From Sedimentisphaerales bacterium (GTDB lineage: Bacteria; Planctomycetota; Phycisphaerae; Sedimentisphaerales; SM23-30): a stretch of 15,810 nt of DNA. The DNA lies in NCBI GenBank assembly GCA_030636065.1, contig DAOVXR010000010.1:1-15810 (forward strand), given 5' to 3'. A program made the position numbers and the translations under genes. The notes beneath the pieces were generated by a model. It saw nothing but the letters and a program-made list of their open reading frames with translations. It was not told the origin of the DNA and searched no databases. Shown here one piece after another: positions 7,819-15,765 of the stretch; position 1 is the stretch's first letter; every line of letters starts with the position of its first letter.

Positions 7819-9126
7819 CTATAAAATGGTCAACACACTCGCTTGTACCCGGTTAATACTCTTTTGTAGTTCTTTTCTAATCTTTTCTCTTTTTGCAAAA
7901 ATTGACATAACAGTACTCAATAATTTCTTTTTATCCGAATCGCAAGCATCAGCCACACAATGAGTCAGGCCAGTACTTGCAAAAACACCAGAGAATTTCT
8001 TGCTGTAGGCTATCCCGACTGTTGGAATGCATTGAGATAGAGCGGCAATACACGAATGCATCCTTGAGCCTGTAAAGAAATCACACTGCCCTATGATATA
8101 TTTTATCTGGCACTGATCGAAACCGCCCTCCGGGAGAATTACTTTTTCCCTGACCTTTTCCGACAAAGCATTATAAATCTTTTTACAGGCTATCGGATCG
8201 CTTTCCACTACCATATCATCTGTGGGAAACACATGCGGCACCAGTAGTACATATACATTCGGCATAGCCGTAAAGTATTTTAGTATCTCGATCATCAGCT
8301 TCGGATAATCGACCTTGAGCTTAAACATATTATCCTGAGTATATCCGCCGTTATACAGCAGGCCGCTGACATTAAGGCCAACAATCATTTGGCCCTGCTT
8401 CTTAAGGTGCTCCAATCTATCAACTACCGGATTGTCCGGTCGGCGGGCATCAAGAACAAAGGCTACATCCGGCGAGAACCTGACTTTCTCAGATACAAAT
8501 TCATCACCTAATAATTCTCTTAAAGTATCCCCTCCCTGCTTATCCCGCGACCATACAACTTCACATCTGCGAAGGACATATCCAGCCAACAATCGCGTCA
8601 GAGGTCTTTGGAACGGTCCGTAAGTCTGCGGCAGCATTACCAAATCTTTGCCCAAAAAGATAAACAACCATTTTGTAAGAAAACCCAGGAAAAATCTCTT
8701 AAAACCATAGATATCGCTGAAACTGTCACCGCCGGTAATATCCGTTGTCAACTCCGATCGAAATAGTACGCCGACAGTATCATTCCGCGCGGCAAGTCTG
8801 TTCCGTAAGTGATTAACCGGAATAAGTCTCGCCAGAATTACCCAAAACAATAATCTCAAATAATGATTTTTCGCGAATATATTCGGACAAAAGCGTATCG
8901 GTAATGTCTTTATAACGATTTCACGCCCACATACCTCAAGTTTGCACTCTCCCGGCTCCCGCCCCACACCCAGCATAGCGATCTCACAATCAGGCCAACG
9001 GCCCAGGATAATTTTAATACTCGACTCGGCCAGGGCACTTACTCCCAGATTACCCGTATCAAAAGACGCTCCGAGCAAAACAACGGTTGTTGGTGTACAT
9101 TTTTGCGGAGAGGGGTTTTCAGACAT
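7819..9126 (-). CDS. Polysaccharide pyruvyl transferase family protein
   Basis: 435 residues. Family motifs in order: LLGASFDTGNLGVSAL (17-32), the N-terminal nucleotide-fold loop; DITGGDSFSDIYG (129-141); VMLPQTYGPF (163-172); WSRDK (182-186); FSPDVAF (217-223); LVPHVF (295-300); and TGSRMHSCIAAL (352-363) with the conserved GSRxH of CsaB/WcaK-type enzymes. These proteins transfer pyruvate from PEP to form ketal groups, or belong to a broader GT-B-like family whose role in EPS is less certain. No signal peptide, so cytoplasmic. The start is ATG with GAGGG about 6 nt upstream, and it overlaps the end of the flippase gene by 8 bp (ATGTCTGA), implying coupling. The FrhB-type protein four genes later is a frequent partner in such loci. 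Confidence 0.88.
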   Translation of the reverse strand: MSENPSPQKCTPTTVVLLGASFDTGNLGVSALAESSIKIILGRWPDCEIAMLGVGREPGECKLEVCGREIVIKTLPIRFCPNIFAKNHYLRLLFWVILARLIPVNHLRNRLAARNDTVGVLFRSELTTDITGGDSFSDIYGFKRFFLGFLTKWLFIFLGKDLVMLPQTYGPFQRPLTRLLAGYVLRRCEVVWSRDKQGGDTLRELLGDEFVSEKVRFSPDVAFVLDARRPDNPVVDRLEHLKKQGQMIVGLNVSGLLYNGGYTQDNMFKLKVDYPKLMIEILKYFTAMPNVYVLLVPHVFPTDDMVVESDPIACKKIYNALSEKVREKVILPEGGFDQCQIKYIIGQCDFFTGSRMHSCIAALSQCIPTVGIAYSKKFSGVFASTGLTHCVADACDSDKKKLLSTVMSIFAKREKIRKELQKSINRVQASVLTIL

Positions 9127-10651
9127 GATTACCCTCTGTAATGTTGTTCATTGCCACAGGCCCGAACAATCCCAGATGCTTACTGAAGAACAGCCCAATG
9201 GCACAGCAGAACAGGCAGAACAACCCGCCAACCAACAATTTCAGCATCACCATATCAGGAACAAGGACATCAAACATCTGAATAAACAGCCATACCAGAA
9301 TTCCCGCAATCGCTCCCCCCAGCCAACAACTCATATAGCCTATTATGGAAAGCCCGATTACCTTATGAACGACGACCACCTGCACCGCCAGGGCGACCAG
9401 ATTTGCTACCAGAACCGCTCCCGCCGCTCCGGTCATTCCCCATTGTTTAATAGCGGGATAAATCAGCATTACCAGGATTATGACACGAATCCCTACAAAA
9501 GTACGGTGTTTACCCGGTTGGCCGATCGCTAAAAACACACCAGTAAGCGTTATGCCCTGAATCATTACTAACACAAAAATACACATAAAATCAAATGCAA
9601 GGGCAACCGCGGCAAACTGGTTGCCATAGACAAGAGACAAAATCTCCTCTCCGCAACCGACAGCCAAAGCCAGCCAGGGGATCGTCAGTATCGCGGTAAC
9701 CGCGGTAATCCTCAGAATGGCCTGACATATAGCAGTTTTGTCATCCTGCTTTTCAGCAAATGCCGGCAGTAAAACCGGTGCCACTACTTTCGAGAACAAT
9801 ACACGTGGCATCATGGCCAGTGCCAGTGCCAGACCATACATACCAAGCACGCTCGGTGTAACCATTTTGCCGCCTACCAAGACGTCAATATTAAAAGCGA
9901 TATAGACCAGCATGGGCGAGCCAAACATCCCACGGGCGAATTTAAAGAGTTGCCCAAAGCTCTCACGGTCTAACTCTAATCTGGGTCGAAACGGACACAA
10001 AACAAAGGAAAATACACATCGCAAAGCCGCCATTGCGGCAAAACCGATAACTACCGCCCAGACGTTTCGCATTGAGAATGCCAGTACGATAGTAATGATT
10101 GTGCCCAGAACAGCGCTGCCCTGCAACAGAAAAACCACTTTGCCAAAGCGAAATTTTTTCTCCAGGACATGTGCTCTCGGACTGATAAAACCATTAAACA
10201 GAATCGATAGAAAGGCCACCCGTACCAGAGTTACCAGTTCCGGCAAGGCATGTATTGCCAACACCTCGGCTTTTCCGGCGAAATAAAACCGGCAAATCCA
10301 CGGTGCGGCCAAAAAGGCCAGGGCGTACAAACCGATCCCGCGACCACACTGAAACCACCACGCCGTATTGAGATATTCCGGCCTGGCCCCGTTTTTATTC
10401 TGGATGACCGACTGTTTTATCCCAACCTCGGTGAACGCCTCAAATAGCGCCGTCAAGCTCAGGATCAACACCATCAACCCCAATTCATCCGGTACCAGCA
10501 GCCGGGCCAGGATCATCTTACTGGCAAAGGCCAGCCCCTTATCCGCAACCGTACCAGCACCCAAAGCCATGCTCCCACGCGCGCAGCGGGCCTTGAGACC
10601 ATCGCCCTTGATTTTGTCAGTAATATTTAAGAATGTTCTATTGATTATCAA
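9119..10651 (-). CDS. Oligosaccharide flippase family protein (Wzx-like, MOP/PST superfamily)
   Basis: 510 residues with about 12 to 14 hydrophobic segments. The N-terminal region LKARCARGSMALGAGTVADK followed by LAFASKMILARLLVPDELGLM (about 41-60) is the usual opening of Wzx/WzxC polysaccharide transporters (RG...ARLLxPxxFG). Wzx flips undecaprenyl-diphosphate repeat units across the inner membrane. The start is TTG at 10651, inside a GATAAC-type repeat block. The only early ATG (codon 28) would cut into the conserved N-terminus, so TTG is preferred although no clear ribosome binding site is visible. It is the first gene after the terminator at 10736-10773, so any promoter for the downstream run probably lies in the roughly 90 bp repeat block. 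The coding sequence is more GC-rich than the polymerase and glycosyltransferase genes. Confidence 0.88.
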   Translation of the reverse strand: MIINRTFLNITDKIKGDGLKARCARGSMALGAGTVADKGLAFASKMILARLLVPDELGLMVLILSLTALFEAFTEVGIKQSVIQNKNGARPEYLNTAWWFQCGRGIGLYALAFLAAPWICRFYFAGKAEVLAIHALPELVTLVRVAFLSILFNGFISPRAHVLEKKFRFGKVVFLLQGSAVLGTIITIVLAFSMRNVWAVVIGFAAMAALRCVFSFVLCPFRPRLELDRESFGQLFKFARGMFGSPMLVYIAFNIDVLVGGKMVTPSVLGMYGLALALAMMPRVLFSKVVAPVLLPAFAEKQDDKTAICQAILRITAVTAILTIPWLALAVGCGEEILSLVYGNQFAAVALAFDFMCIFVLVMIQGITLTGVFLAIGQPGKHRTFVGIRVIILVMLIYPAIKQWGMTGAAGAVLVANLVALAVQVVVVHKVIGLSIIGYMSCWLGGAIAGILVWLFIQMFDVLVPDMVMLKLLVGGLFCLFCCAIGLFFSKHLGLFGPVAMNNITEGNHV

Positions 10652-10735
10652 TTATCAGTTATTGGTTATCAGTTATTGGTTATCGGAGTTGCTGATAACT
10701 TATAACTTCGTACCGATAACTAACTTCTGATTAAC
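10643..10735. repeat. GATAAC-type short palindromic repeat block, left copy
   Basis: TTATCAGTTATTGG occurs twice in tandem (10652-10665 and 10666-10679), followed by TTATCGG. The inverted form GATAAC occurs from about 10694 (CTGATAACTTATAAC, CCGATAACTAAC). The block contains the flippase start codon and the whole space available for a promoter between the terminator and the flippase. Similar sequence recurs at 11491-11661, on the other side of the small gene. Confidence 0.85.
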
Positions 10736-10773
10736 TAAAAACTGCCAGCCCCCTTCGCAAGAGGGCTGGCAGC
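10736..10773 (-). terminator. Rho-independent terminator after the FN3-like gene
   Basis: On the minus strand, ten bases CTGCCAGCCC (10772-10763) pair perfectly with GGGCTGGCAG (10751-10742) around an 11-nt loop, and TTTTT follows at 10741-10737. It lies 10 bp beyond the stop codon at 10783 and points away from that gene. The plus-strand side has only a weak T-rich run, so it may be weakly bidirectional. Confidence 0.9.
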
Positions 10774-10782
10774 TTTACTTCT

Positions 10783-11460
10783 TTACGCGGTTATTGTCGC
10801 GCTTACGGTTTCGGACCAGGGTCCTTTGTCGCCGCTGCTCTTGACCCAGCGCAGCATATAATGGGCGGTTTTGCCGCCGTCGGCGCCGTCATATTCGGCA
10901 ATGTACGGACTGGCCGTGTCCAGCGACACAAAGCTAAGCTCATCGGCACCCGCCGGAGGCGTTTCACCGGCAGCGGTAACCTTGACCCATATCTCACAGC
11001 CCATCACACCTGCCGGTTTGGCACGCCGGGTCGGGGTCGCCTCATCGGAAAAGCGAATCTCATGCCGCAAACGCTGGCTGGTATCGACCACACCGATCGG
11101 GCGAGTTGTGATATCACCGGCGATTGTAGTGCGGACTTTATCGCGAACGGTAATGCCCAATGCCGCCCGCTCGGTATCATCGACGTCGGGCGAGGCCTGA
11201 AGTTGTTTTACCAGTGTCCTTACAAGCGATTCTAGCGCGTCGCGACTGTCGTCCTTAGCCTGACGGGCCGATTGAGCCGTCTGCTGAGCGGTAACATTGG
11301 CCGTCATCTTTCCCGCAAAATCCGCCAGGGCATTCGTTATCGGTATTATATCGGGCGGAATTATACCCAACTCGGCCAGGTGGACGTTGGCATAGGTAGT
11401 AAAGTTATCCACCCAAACCTGAAAAGCTGTGTCGGAACCTGGGATGTAGTCATGTGCCAT
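10783..11460 (-). CDS. Uncharacterised protein: helical N-terminus plus FN3-like C-terminal domain
   Basis: 225 residues from MAHDYIPGSD; an in-frame ATG at 11478 would add six residues. I chose 11460 because, as I recall, relatives of this uncharacterised family begin at MAxDYIP; neither start has a strong ribosome binding site. Residues 10-90 are mostly helical, with an Ala/Gln-rich run (NVTAQQTAQSARQAKDDSRD). TERAALGITVRD (96-107) and RPIGVVDTSQRLRHEIRF (120-137) follow. The C-terminus (about 125-223) looks like one fibronectin type III-type beta sandwich: CEIWVKV, SPYIAEYDGADGGKTAHYML and GPWSETVSATI. There is no signal peptide or membrane segment. It has no obvious role in glycan synthesis, lies between repeat blocks, and has its own terminator, so it looks like an inserted cassette. 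Function unknown. Confidence 0.8.
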   Translation of the reverse strand: MAHDYIPGSDTAFQVWVDNFTTYANVHLAELGIIPPDIIPITNALADFAGKMTANVTAQQTAQSARQAKDDSRDALESLVRTLVKQLQASPDVDDTERAALGITVRDKVRTTIAGDITTRPIGVVDTSQRLRHEIRFSDEATPTRRAKPAGVMGCEIWVKVTAAGETPPAGADELSFVSLDTASPYIAEYDGADGGKTAHYMLRWVKSSGDKGPWSETVSATITA

Positions 11461-11490
11461 AATTGTAAATTCTTTCATTAAATAAAAAAA

Positions 11491-11661
11491 GTTATTGGTT
11501 ATCAGTTATCGGTTATCAGAAAACAGTTATTGGTTATTAGTTATCCGTCATCAGTTAATCGGTTATCAGAAAACGGTTAATTAGTTATCCGTTATCAGTA
11601 TCCAGTTGTCAGTCTTTTTTTGCCGATAACCGATAACTGATTAACCGATAACCAATAACTA
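11491..11661. repeat. GATAAC-type short palindromic repeat block, right copy
   Basis: Degenerate units of GTTATTGGTTATCAGTTATC run from 11491. GGTTATCAGAAAAC is repeated exactly at 11511-11524 and 11561-11574. From 11623 the inverted form appears (CCGATAACCGATAACTG, then ACCGATAACCAATAACT), so the block can fold into a long imperfect hairpin with a T-rich centre near 11613-11620. It lies directly upstream of the FN3-like gene on the minus strand and mirrors the block at 10643-10735. Confidence 0.85.
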
Positions 11662-11695
11662 ATCCTTGTTTTTATGCTAAAAACGCCGTTTTATA

Positions 11696-11947
11696 GTTCC
11701 GCCGACTATCGCCGGAGGTCCGCGGGTCGTTGCCGGACTTCCGCCGGCCATCGCCGGATTTCCAAGAGCCATCACCGGACACCCGCGAGTTAGTGATCGA
11801 ACCTCCGCCGATCACCTACTGCCCCCGCCGATCAGCGCCGCCGTTCCGGGAACCATCGCCGGACATCCAATGCTATATCAACTGGCCTCCGAAAGCCATC
11901 GGCGGGTTCCGCGAATCATTGCCGGATTTCCGCAGGCCGCCGCCGGA
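11696..11947. repeat. Tandem array of twelve 21-bp units, GC-rich
   Basis: 252 bp divides exactly into twelve 21-bp units with no indels. Clear units begin at 11696, 11717, 11738, 11759, 11843, 11906 and 11927, with a consensus near TTCCGCNGGCCATCGCCGGA; units 5 to 7, 9 and 10 are diverged. Read on the minus strand, the units give a seven-residue SGDGxRK-like repeat with two stops. On the plus strand one frame gives VPxxIAG-like repeats without a stop until 11948, and another gives PDFRxPS-like repeats. No start codon with a ribosome binding site is seen. It is either a minisatellite or a decayed coding repeat. This array and the GATAAC block fill the 500-bp gap between the FN3-like gene and fcl. 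Confidence 0.85.
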
Positions 11948-11952
11948 TGATC

Positions 11953-12983
<1,031 letters not shown>

Positions 12984-12991
12984 GATGGTTG

Positions 12992-13999
12992 TTAGTCTTT
13001 CCCGTACTCTTTAAGTATCTTTTCTTTTTCGGCTATTTTCATATCTGAATCGGCCATCATTTTTGCAAGCTGTTTCATATCCACCTTTGGCTCCCAGTTA
13101 AGCAATTTCCTGGCCTTGGTCGCATCGCCCAAAAGCAGGTCAACTTCTGTCGGCCTGAAATATCGCGTGTCTATCTCAACATATTTTTGCCAGTCCAAAT
13201 CAAGGTATCCAAAAACTTCGTCGAGAAATTCCCTTACTGAAAATGTCTTACCTGTGGCGATAACATAATCGTCAGGTTTATCTTGCTGGAGCATAAGCCA
13301 CATGGCCTTCACATAATCGCCTGCAAAGCCCCAGTCTCTTTTGGCATCGAGGTTGCCAAGATATAATTTGTCCTGCAAGCCAAGTTTAATCCTTGTAGCT
13401 GCTCTTGTGATTTTTCGAGTTACGAAAGTTTGGCCCCTTCTTGGCGATTCGTGGTTGAAAAGTATGCCGTTGCAAGCAAACAAATCATAGGCTTCTCTGT
13501 AGTTGACAGTCTGCCAATACGAATAAACCTTTGCACAGCCATAAGGGCTTCTCGGATAAAATGGAGTTTCTTCTGTTTGAGGAGTTTCGACTACTTTGCC
13601 ATACATCTCAGAACTCGAAGCCTGATAGAATCTTGCGGGCGTTTTCATCGACCGAACAGCTTCCAATATTCTAAGTGTTCCCAATGCGTCAACATTTGCA
13701 GTGTATATAGGTTGGTCAAAACTAACCCTGACATGGCTTTGAGCGCCAAGGTTATAAACCTCATCAGGGCTGGTATCATTTAAGATTGAATGTAAATTGC
13801 TGCCATCGGTCAAATCAGCGTAAATGAGTTTCAATTTTGGGTCATTGTGTGGGTCCTGGTATAAATGATCTATTCTGCTGGTATTAAAAGTAGAGCTTCT
13901 TCTGATAAGGCCATAAACCTCATATCCTTTTTCCAGAAGTAATTCCGTCAGGTACGACCCATCCTGACCGGTAATGCCCGTAATTAATGCTTTTTTCAT
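12992..13999 (-). CDS. gmd: GDP-mannose 4,6-dehydratase
   Basis: 335 residues. It converts GDP-D-mannose to GDP-4-keto-6-deoxy-D-mannose using tightly bound NADP, the first step to GDP-L-fucose and related deoxysugars. Family signatures are [18 protein letters not shown] (5-22), [16 protein letters not shown] (32-47), ADLTDGSNL (61-69), [13 protein letters not shown] (82-94), [12 protein letters not shown] (125-136) with Ser129 and Glu131 as the Thr/Glu catalytic pair, [12 protein letters not shown] (151-162) with Tyr153 and Lys157, and NHESPRRG (182-189), which is diagnostic. Length and motifs are complete. AAGGT lies about 11 nt before the ATG. With fcl next downstream the pair forms a fucose-donor module. 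It is the nearest housekeeping-like step of the locus, and its sequence is ordinary for the family. Confidence 0.97.
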   Translation of the reverse strand: MKKALITGITGQDGSYLTELLLEKGYEVYGLIRRSSTFNTSRIDHLYQDPHNDPKLKLIYADLTDGSNLHSILNDTSPDEVYNLGAQSHVRVSFDQPIYTANVDALGTLRILEAVRSMKTPARFYQASSSEMYGKVVETPQTEETPFYPRSPYGCAKVYSYWQTVNYREAYDLFACNGILFNHESPRRGQTFVTRKITRAATRIKLGLQDKLYLGNLDAKRDWGFAGDYVKAMWLMLQQDKPDDYVIATGKTFSVREFLDEVFGYLDLDWQKYVEIDTRYFRPTEVDLLLGDATKARKLLNWEPKVDMKQLAKMMADSDMKIAEKEKILKEYGKD

Positions 14000-14040
14000 A
14001 GTTCACATACCTTCATGATATTACCCTTAAGTTTAGACAT

Positions 14041-14117
14041 AGCACACGGATTTAACGGATAAAAACGGATTTAAATCTTGTGTTCATCTGTTGCCTCAGT
14101 ATCATCCGTGTGCCATA
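14041..14117. repeat. ACACGGATTTAACGGAT-type intergenic element, copy A
   Basis: It begins AGCACACGGATTTAACGGAT and ends ATCATCCGTGTGCCAT. GCACACGGAT (14042-14051) and ATCCGTGTGC (14104-14113) are perfect ten-base inverted repeats, so the unit can form a hairpin. A very similar element in the same orientation lies at 15141-15226. The rest of the gap between gmd and the EpsI gene (14000-14372) holds only the element at 14242-14270 and no supportable gene. Confidence 0.85.
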
Positions 14118-14241
14118 TTGTGTTTTCTTCATTCGTGGATTTGAAATCGTAAAATCTTAAATCATAAAATTCTGCACATTCCGTATTCTGTCTTTGTTTG
14201 CTTCGTTATTTTCTGTTTTTTTGTTATGTTTATACCGATAA

Positions 14242-14270
14242 AATTCGCGTATATCAGCGTTAATTCGCGG
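14242..14270. repeat. Short AATTCGCG-type repeat
   Basis: AATTCGCGTATATCAGCG followed by TTAATTCGCGG is a three-unit degenerate repeat of about ten bases, related to the AATCCGNG units at 15632-15658. It is the source of a spurious minus-strand reading frame containing INADIREF. Confidence 0.6.
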
Positions 14271-14372
14271 TTTCTTCTGTTGCGGTCTTACTGCTGGGCA
14301 TTTTATTCCGGACGTACTCCGTCCCCGTGGGTTACATCGAAATATTCCTGTAACCACTTGAGTGAAAAGAAA

Positions 14373-15110
14373 TTAGATATCAGATTTCAGATTGTCAGAT
14401 TTCTGACCTCTGACTTCTGACTTCTCCCTCTTGTCCGGCAAAAAACGCATTATCAGGTCTGTGAACTCCCTCGCAGCCGAGCGAACGAAATTCTCGTGGA
14501 CCGAGCTTATCTGCACCTGGGCCACGTATCGGGCCGGATCGCCCGCAATATTTACCCTTCGGCCCCAGTAACCGGAAAACTTATCCTCATCAGTCGTAAT
14601 CTGACCGTTAACGACATAAAAATTCAGAACGATGATCGAATCGTACTGCGGGGCCGGCCGATGAAACCGATGCAGAAGGCATGTGATATCTCTGCCTGAT
14701 TGAGATACCACATTTATTTGCTCGGTACTATCATGTATCCAGCCGTGGCCGCGGTAGCAGACACGAGGCCGATGGCCGAGAATGCCACCTGGCTTGGAAG
14801 CGCAATATACGACATAAACATCGGCCCATTGGTTACTTACATTATCAATATAGCGACGGCTTAAAAAATCATCCGCGAAGTTCTTTTCCATATATTCCTT
14901 GGTGATAGTGGGGATACTCGATTCCTTACCGACCCAGTTGGCCACCTTCAGGGGAAAATTTTCAAGGGGAACCGGCAATTTTATCGGCCTGTCGATATTA
15001 ACACGGTAATGCTTCCCCACAGCGCGATAGGCGGCCCCCGACCCCAGGAGCAAAACCACTACAAGCAGCCAGAGCCAGATACGCCTATTATATGAAGCAT
15101 ACTTTTTCAA
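14373..15110 (-). CDS. epsI: Exosortase-associated EpsI family protein
   Basis: 245 residues. A basic start and a single hydrophobic segment (about 11-30) suggest a membrane-anchored protein with its bulk in the periplasm. The family signature is clear: FPLKVANWVGKE (52-63), ADVYVVYCASKPGG (96-109), GHRPRVCYRGHGW (112-124), with the conserved His and Cys, and IIVLNFYVVNGQ (159-170). EpsI domains occur either fused to exosortase C-termini or alone, as here, in EPS loci tied to exosortase sorting; the biochemical role is not established. The start is TTG at 15110 with GGGA five to six nt upstream; the next in-frame ATG is near codon 74, too late. The last 17 residues (229-245) are encoded by a repeat. 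No exosortase gene is present in this window. Confidence 0.88.
   Translation of the reverse strand: MKKYASYNRRIWLWLLVVVLLLGSGAAYRAVGKHYRVNIDRPIKLPVPLENFPLKVANWVGKESSIPTITKEYMEKNFADDFLSRRYIDNVSNQWADVYVVYCASKPGGILGHRPRVCYRGHGWIHDSTEQINVVSQSGRDITCLLHRFHRPAPQYDSIIVLNFYVVNGQITTDEDKFSGYWGRRVNIAGDPARYVAQVQISSVHENFVRSAAREFTDLIMRFLPDKREKSEVRGQKSDNLKSDI
14376..14426. repeat. CAGAAGTCAGA-type repeat encoding the EpsI C-terminal tail
   Basis: The plus strand shows repeated TCAGATT and TCTGACTTCTGACTTC units. On the minus strand these are read in the EpsI frame as EKSEVRGQKSDNLKSDI, a low-complexity tail not expected from the family. The repeat therefore appears to have replaced or extended the original 3' end. 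Confidence 0.7.
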
Positions 15111-15140
15111 TTTATCCCGTTTCTGCTTATATCACGTTAT

Positions 15141-15226
15141 AGAACACGGATTTAACGGATTCAGACGGATAAAAACGGATTAAAATCTTGTCCAATCCGT
15201 TGCATCTGTGTCATCCGTGTGCCATA
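15141..15226. repeat. ACACGGATTTAACGGAT-type intergenic element, copy B
   Basis: It begins AGAACACGGATTTAACGGAT and ends TCATCCGTGTGCCATA, with an additional ACGGAT unit compared with copy A. It can form a hairpin through CACGGAT and ATCCGTG at its ends. Same orientation as copy A, about 1.1 kb apart, flanking the EpsI gene. Confidence 0.85.
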
Positions 15227-15458
15227 GTTTGTTCCGATAACCAACCATTTAGTAGTGTCTAAAAAAATATAACCCGTTGATGGTAGCTAACACACAAGAA
15301 TAATCGGTTCGATTATCACATCCACTTTACGTCAAAAAATATAATGTATTGAGCCGCCGACATCCGTGTCCTGTATAAACAGTATAGACAGTGTAAAATG
15401 AAAAACCCGATTAGTCAACCTAATACTACAAAGCGACACAAGAGAGTAAAAGACACTG
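15227..15458. other. Intergenic stretch with no supportable gene
   Basis: AT-rich sequence between repeat elements, part of the 655-bp gap between the divergent EpsI and right-edge genes. I see no conserved coding signal, RNA gene or clear promoter here. Confidence 0.6.
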
Positions 15459-15581
15459 GTTTGCACAGATAACCACTGATATAACAAGAGGTTATAAATC
15501 TTATCCGATGTGTTTTCCGATAAAACAGTCTTGAAATTGTTCATAACAACAGTGAAAATCAGTGTTAATCTGCGTCTAAAC
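15459..15581. repeat. Imperfect inverted repeat of CACAGATxAxCACTGAT type
   Basis: GTTTGCACAGATAACCACTGAT (15459-15480) and the reverse complement of ATCAGTG followed by TTAATCTGCGTCTAAAC (15558-15581) are clearly related arms with a 77-nt spacer. It belongs to the same broad class of intergenic repeats as copies A and B. Confidence 0.65.
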
Positions 15582-15631
15582 CTTTGTTACCTTCGCTATC
15601 TTCTGTTCAATTTATTCTTTTGTCTTTTCTT

Positions 15632-15658
15632 AATCCGTGTAATCCGCGAAATCCGTGG
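15632..15658. repeat. Three tandem 9-bp units, AATCCGNGN
   Basis: AATCCGTGT, AATCCGCGA and AATCCGTGG follow one another without gaps. The consensus matches the ATCCGTG parts of the other intergenic elements. Confidence 0.8.
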
Positions 15659-15702
15659 TTAAATTTCTGTATTGAGGATTTTTCATAATTCAAAAAACTA
15701 TA

Positions 15703-15731
15703 TAAACACAGCCTTCCGTTTGGGTTATACT
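15703..15731 (+). promoter_or_regulatory. Possible sigma70-type promoter of the right-edge gene
   Basis: TAAACA (15703-15708), 17 bases, then TATACT (15726-15731) gives a plausible -35/-10 pair with optimal spacing about 35 bp upstream of the start codon at 15766. The -35 box matches only four of six consensus positions. Confidence 0.35.
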
Positions 15732-15765
15732 CTTTTCAAACTCTAACCAAGAAAGGAGTATTGCC

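Noticed and set aside
8942..9532. Plus-strand open frame of 196 residues across the flippase/pyruvyltransferase-family junction
   Set aside because: Low-complexity Gln/His/Pro-rich translation, antisense to two well-supported genes.
11491..11947. Possible CRISPR array
   Set aside because: The 21-bp units are contiguous without spacers, and the GATAAC units are degenerate and palindromic. No cas gene is present.
14157..14357. Minus-strand open frame containing INADIREFYRY
   Set aside because: This peptide is the translation of the AATTCGCG-type intergenic repeat, a common false protein signature.
14303..14372. Minus-strand fragment reading SLKWLQEYFDVTHGDG before a stop
   Set aside because: It looks somewhat protein-like and could be the remnant of a gene 3' end, but it is about 22 codons without a start or a family I can recognise.
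15332..15544. Minus-strand 70-residue open frame
   Set aside because: No ribosome binding site or recognisable motif, and it overlaps one arm of the CACAGAT inverted repeat.
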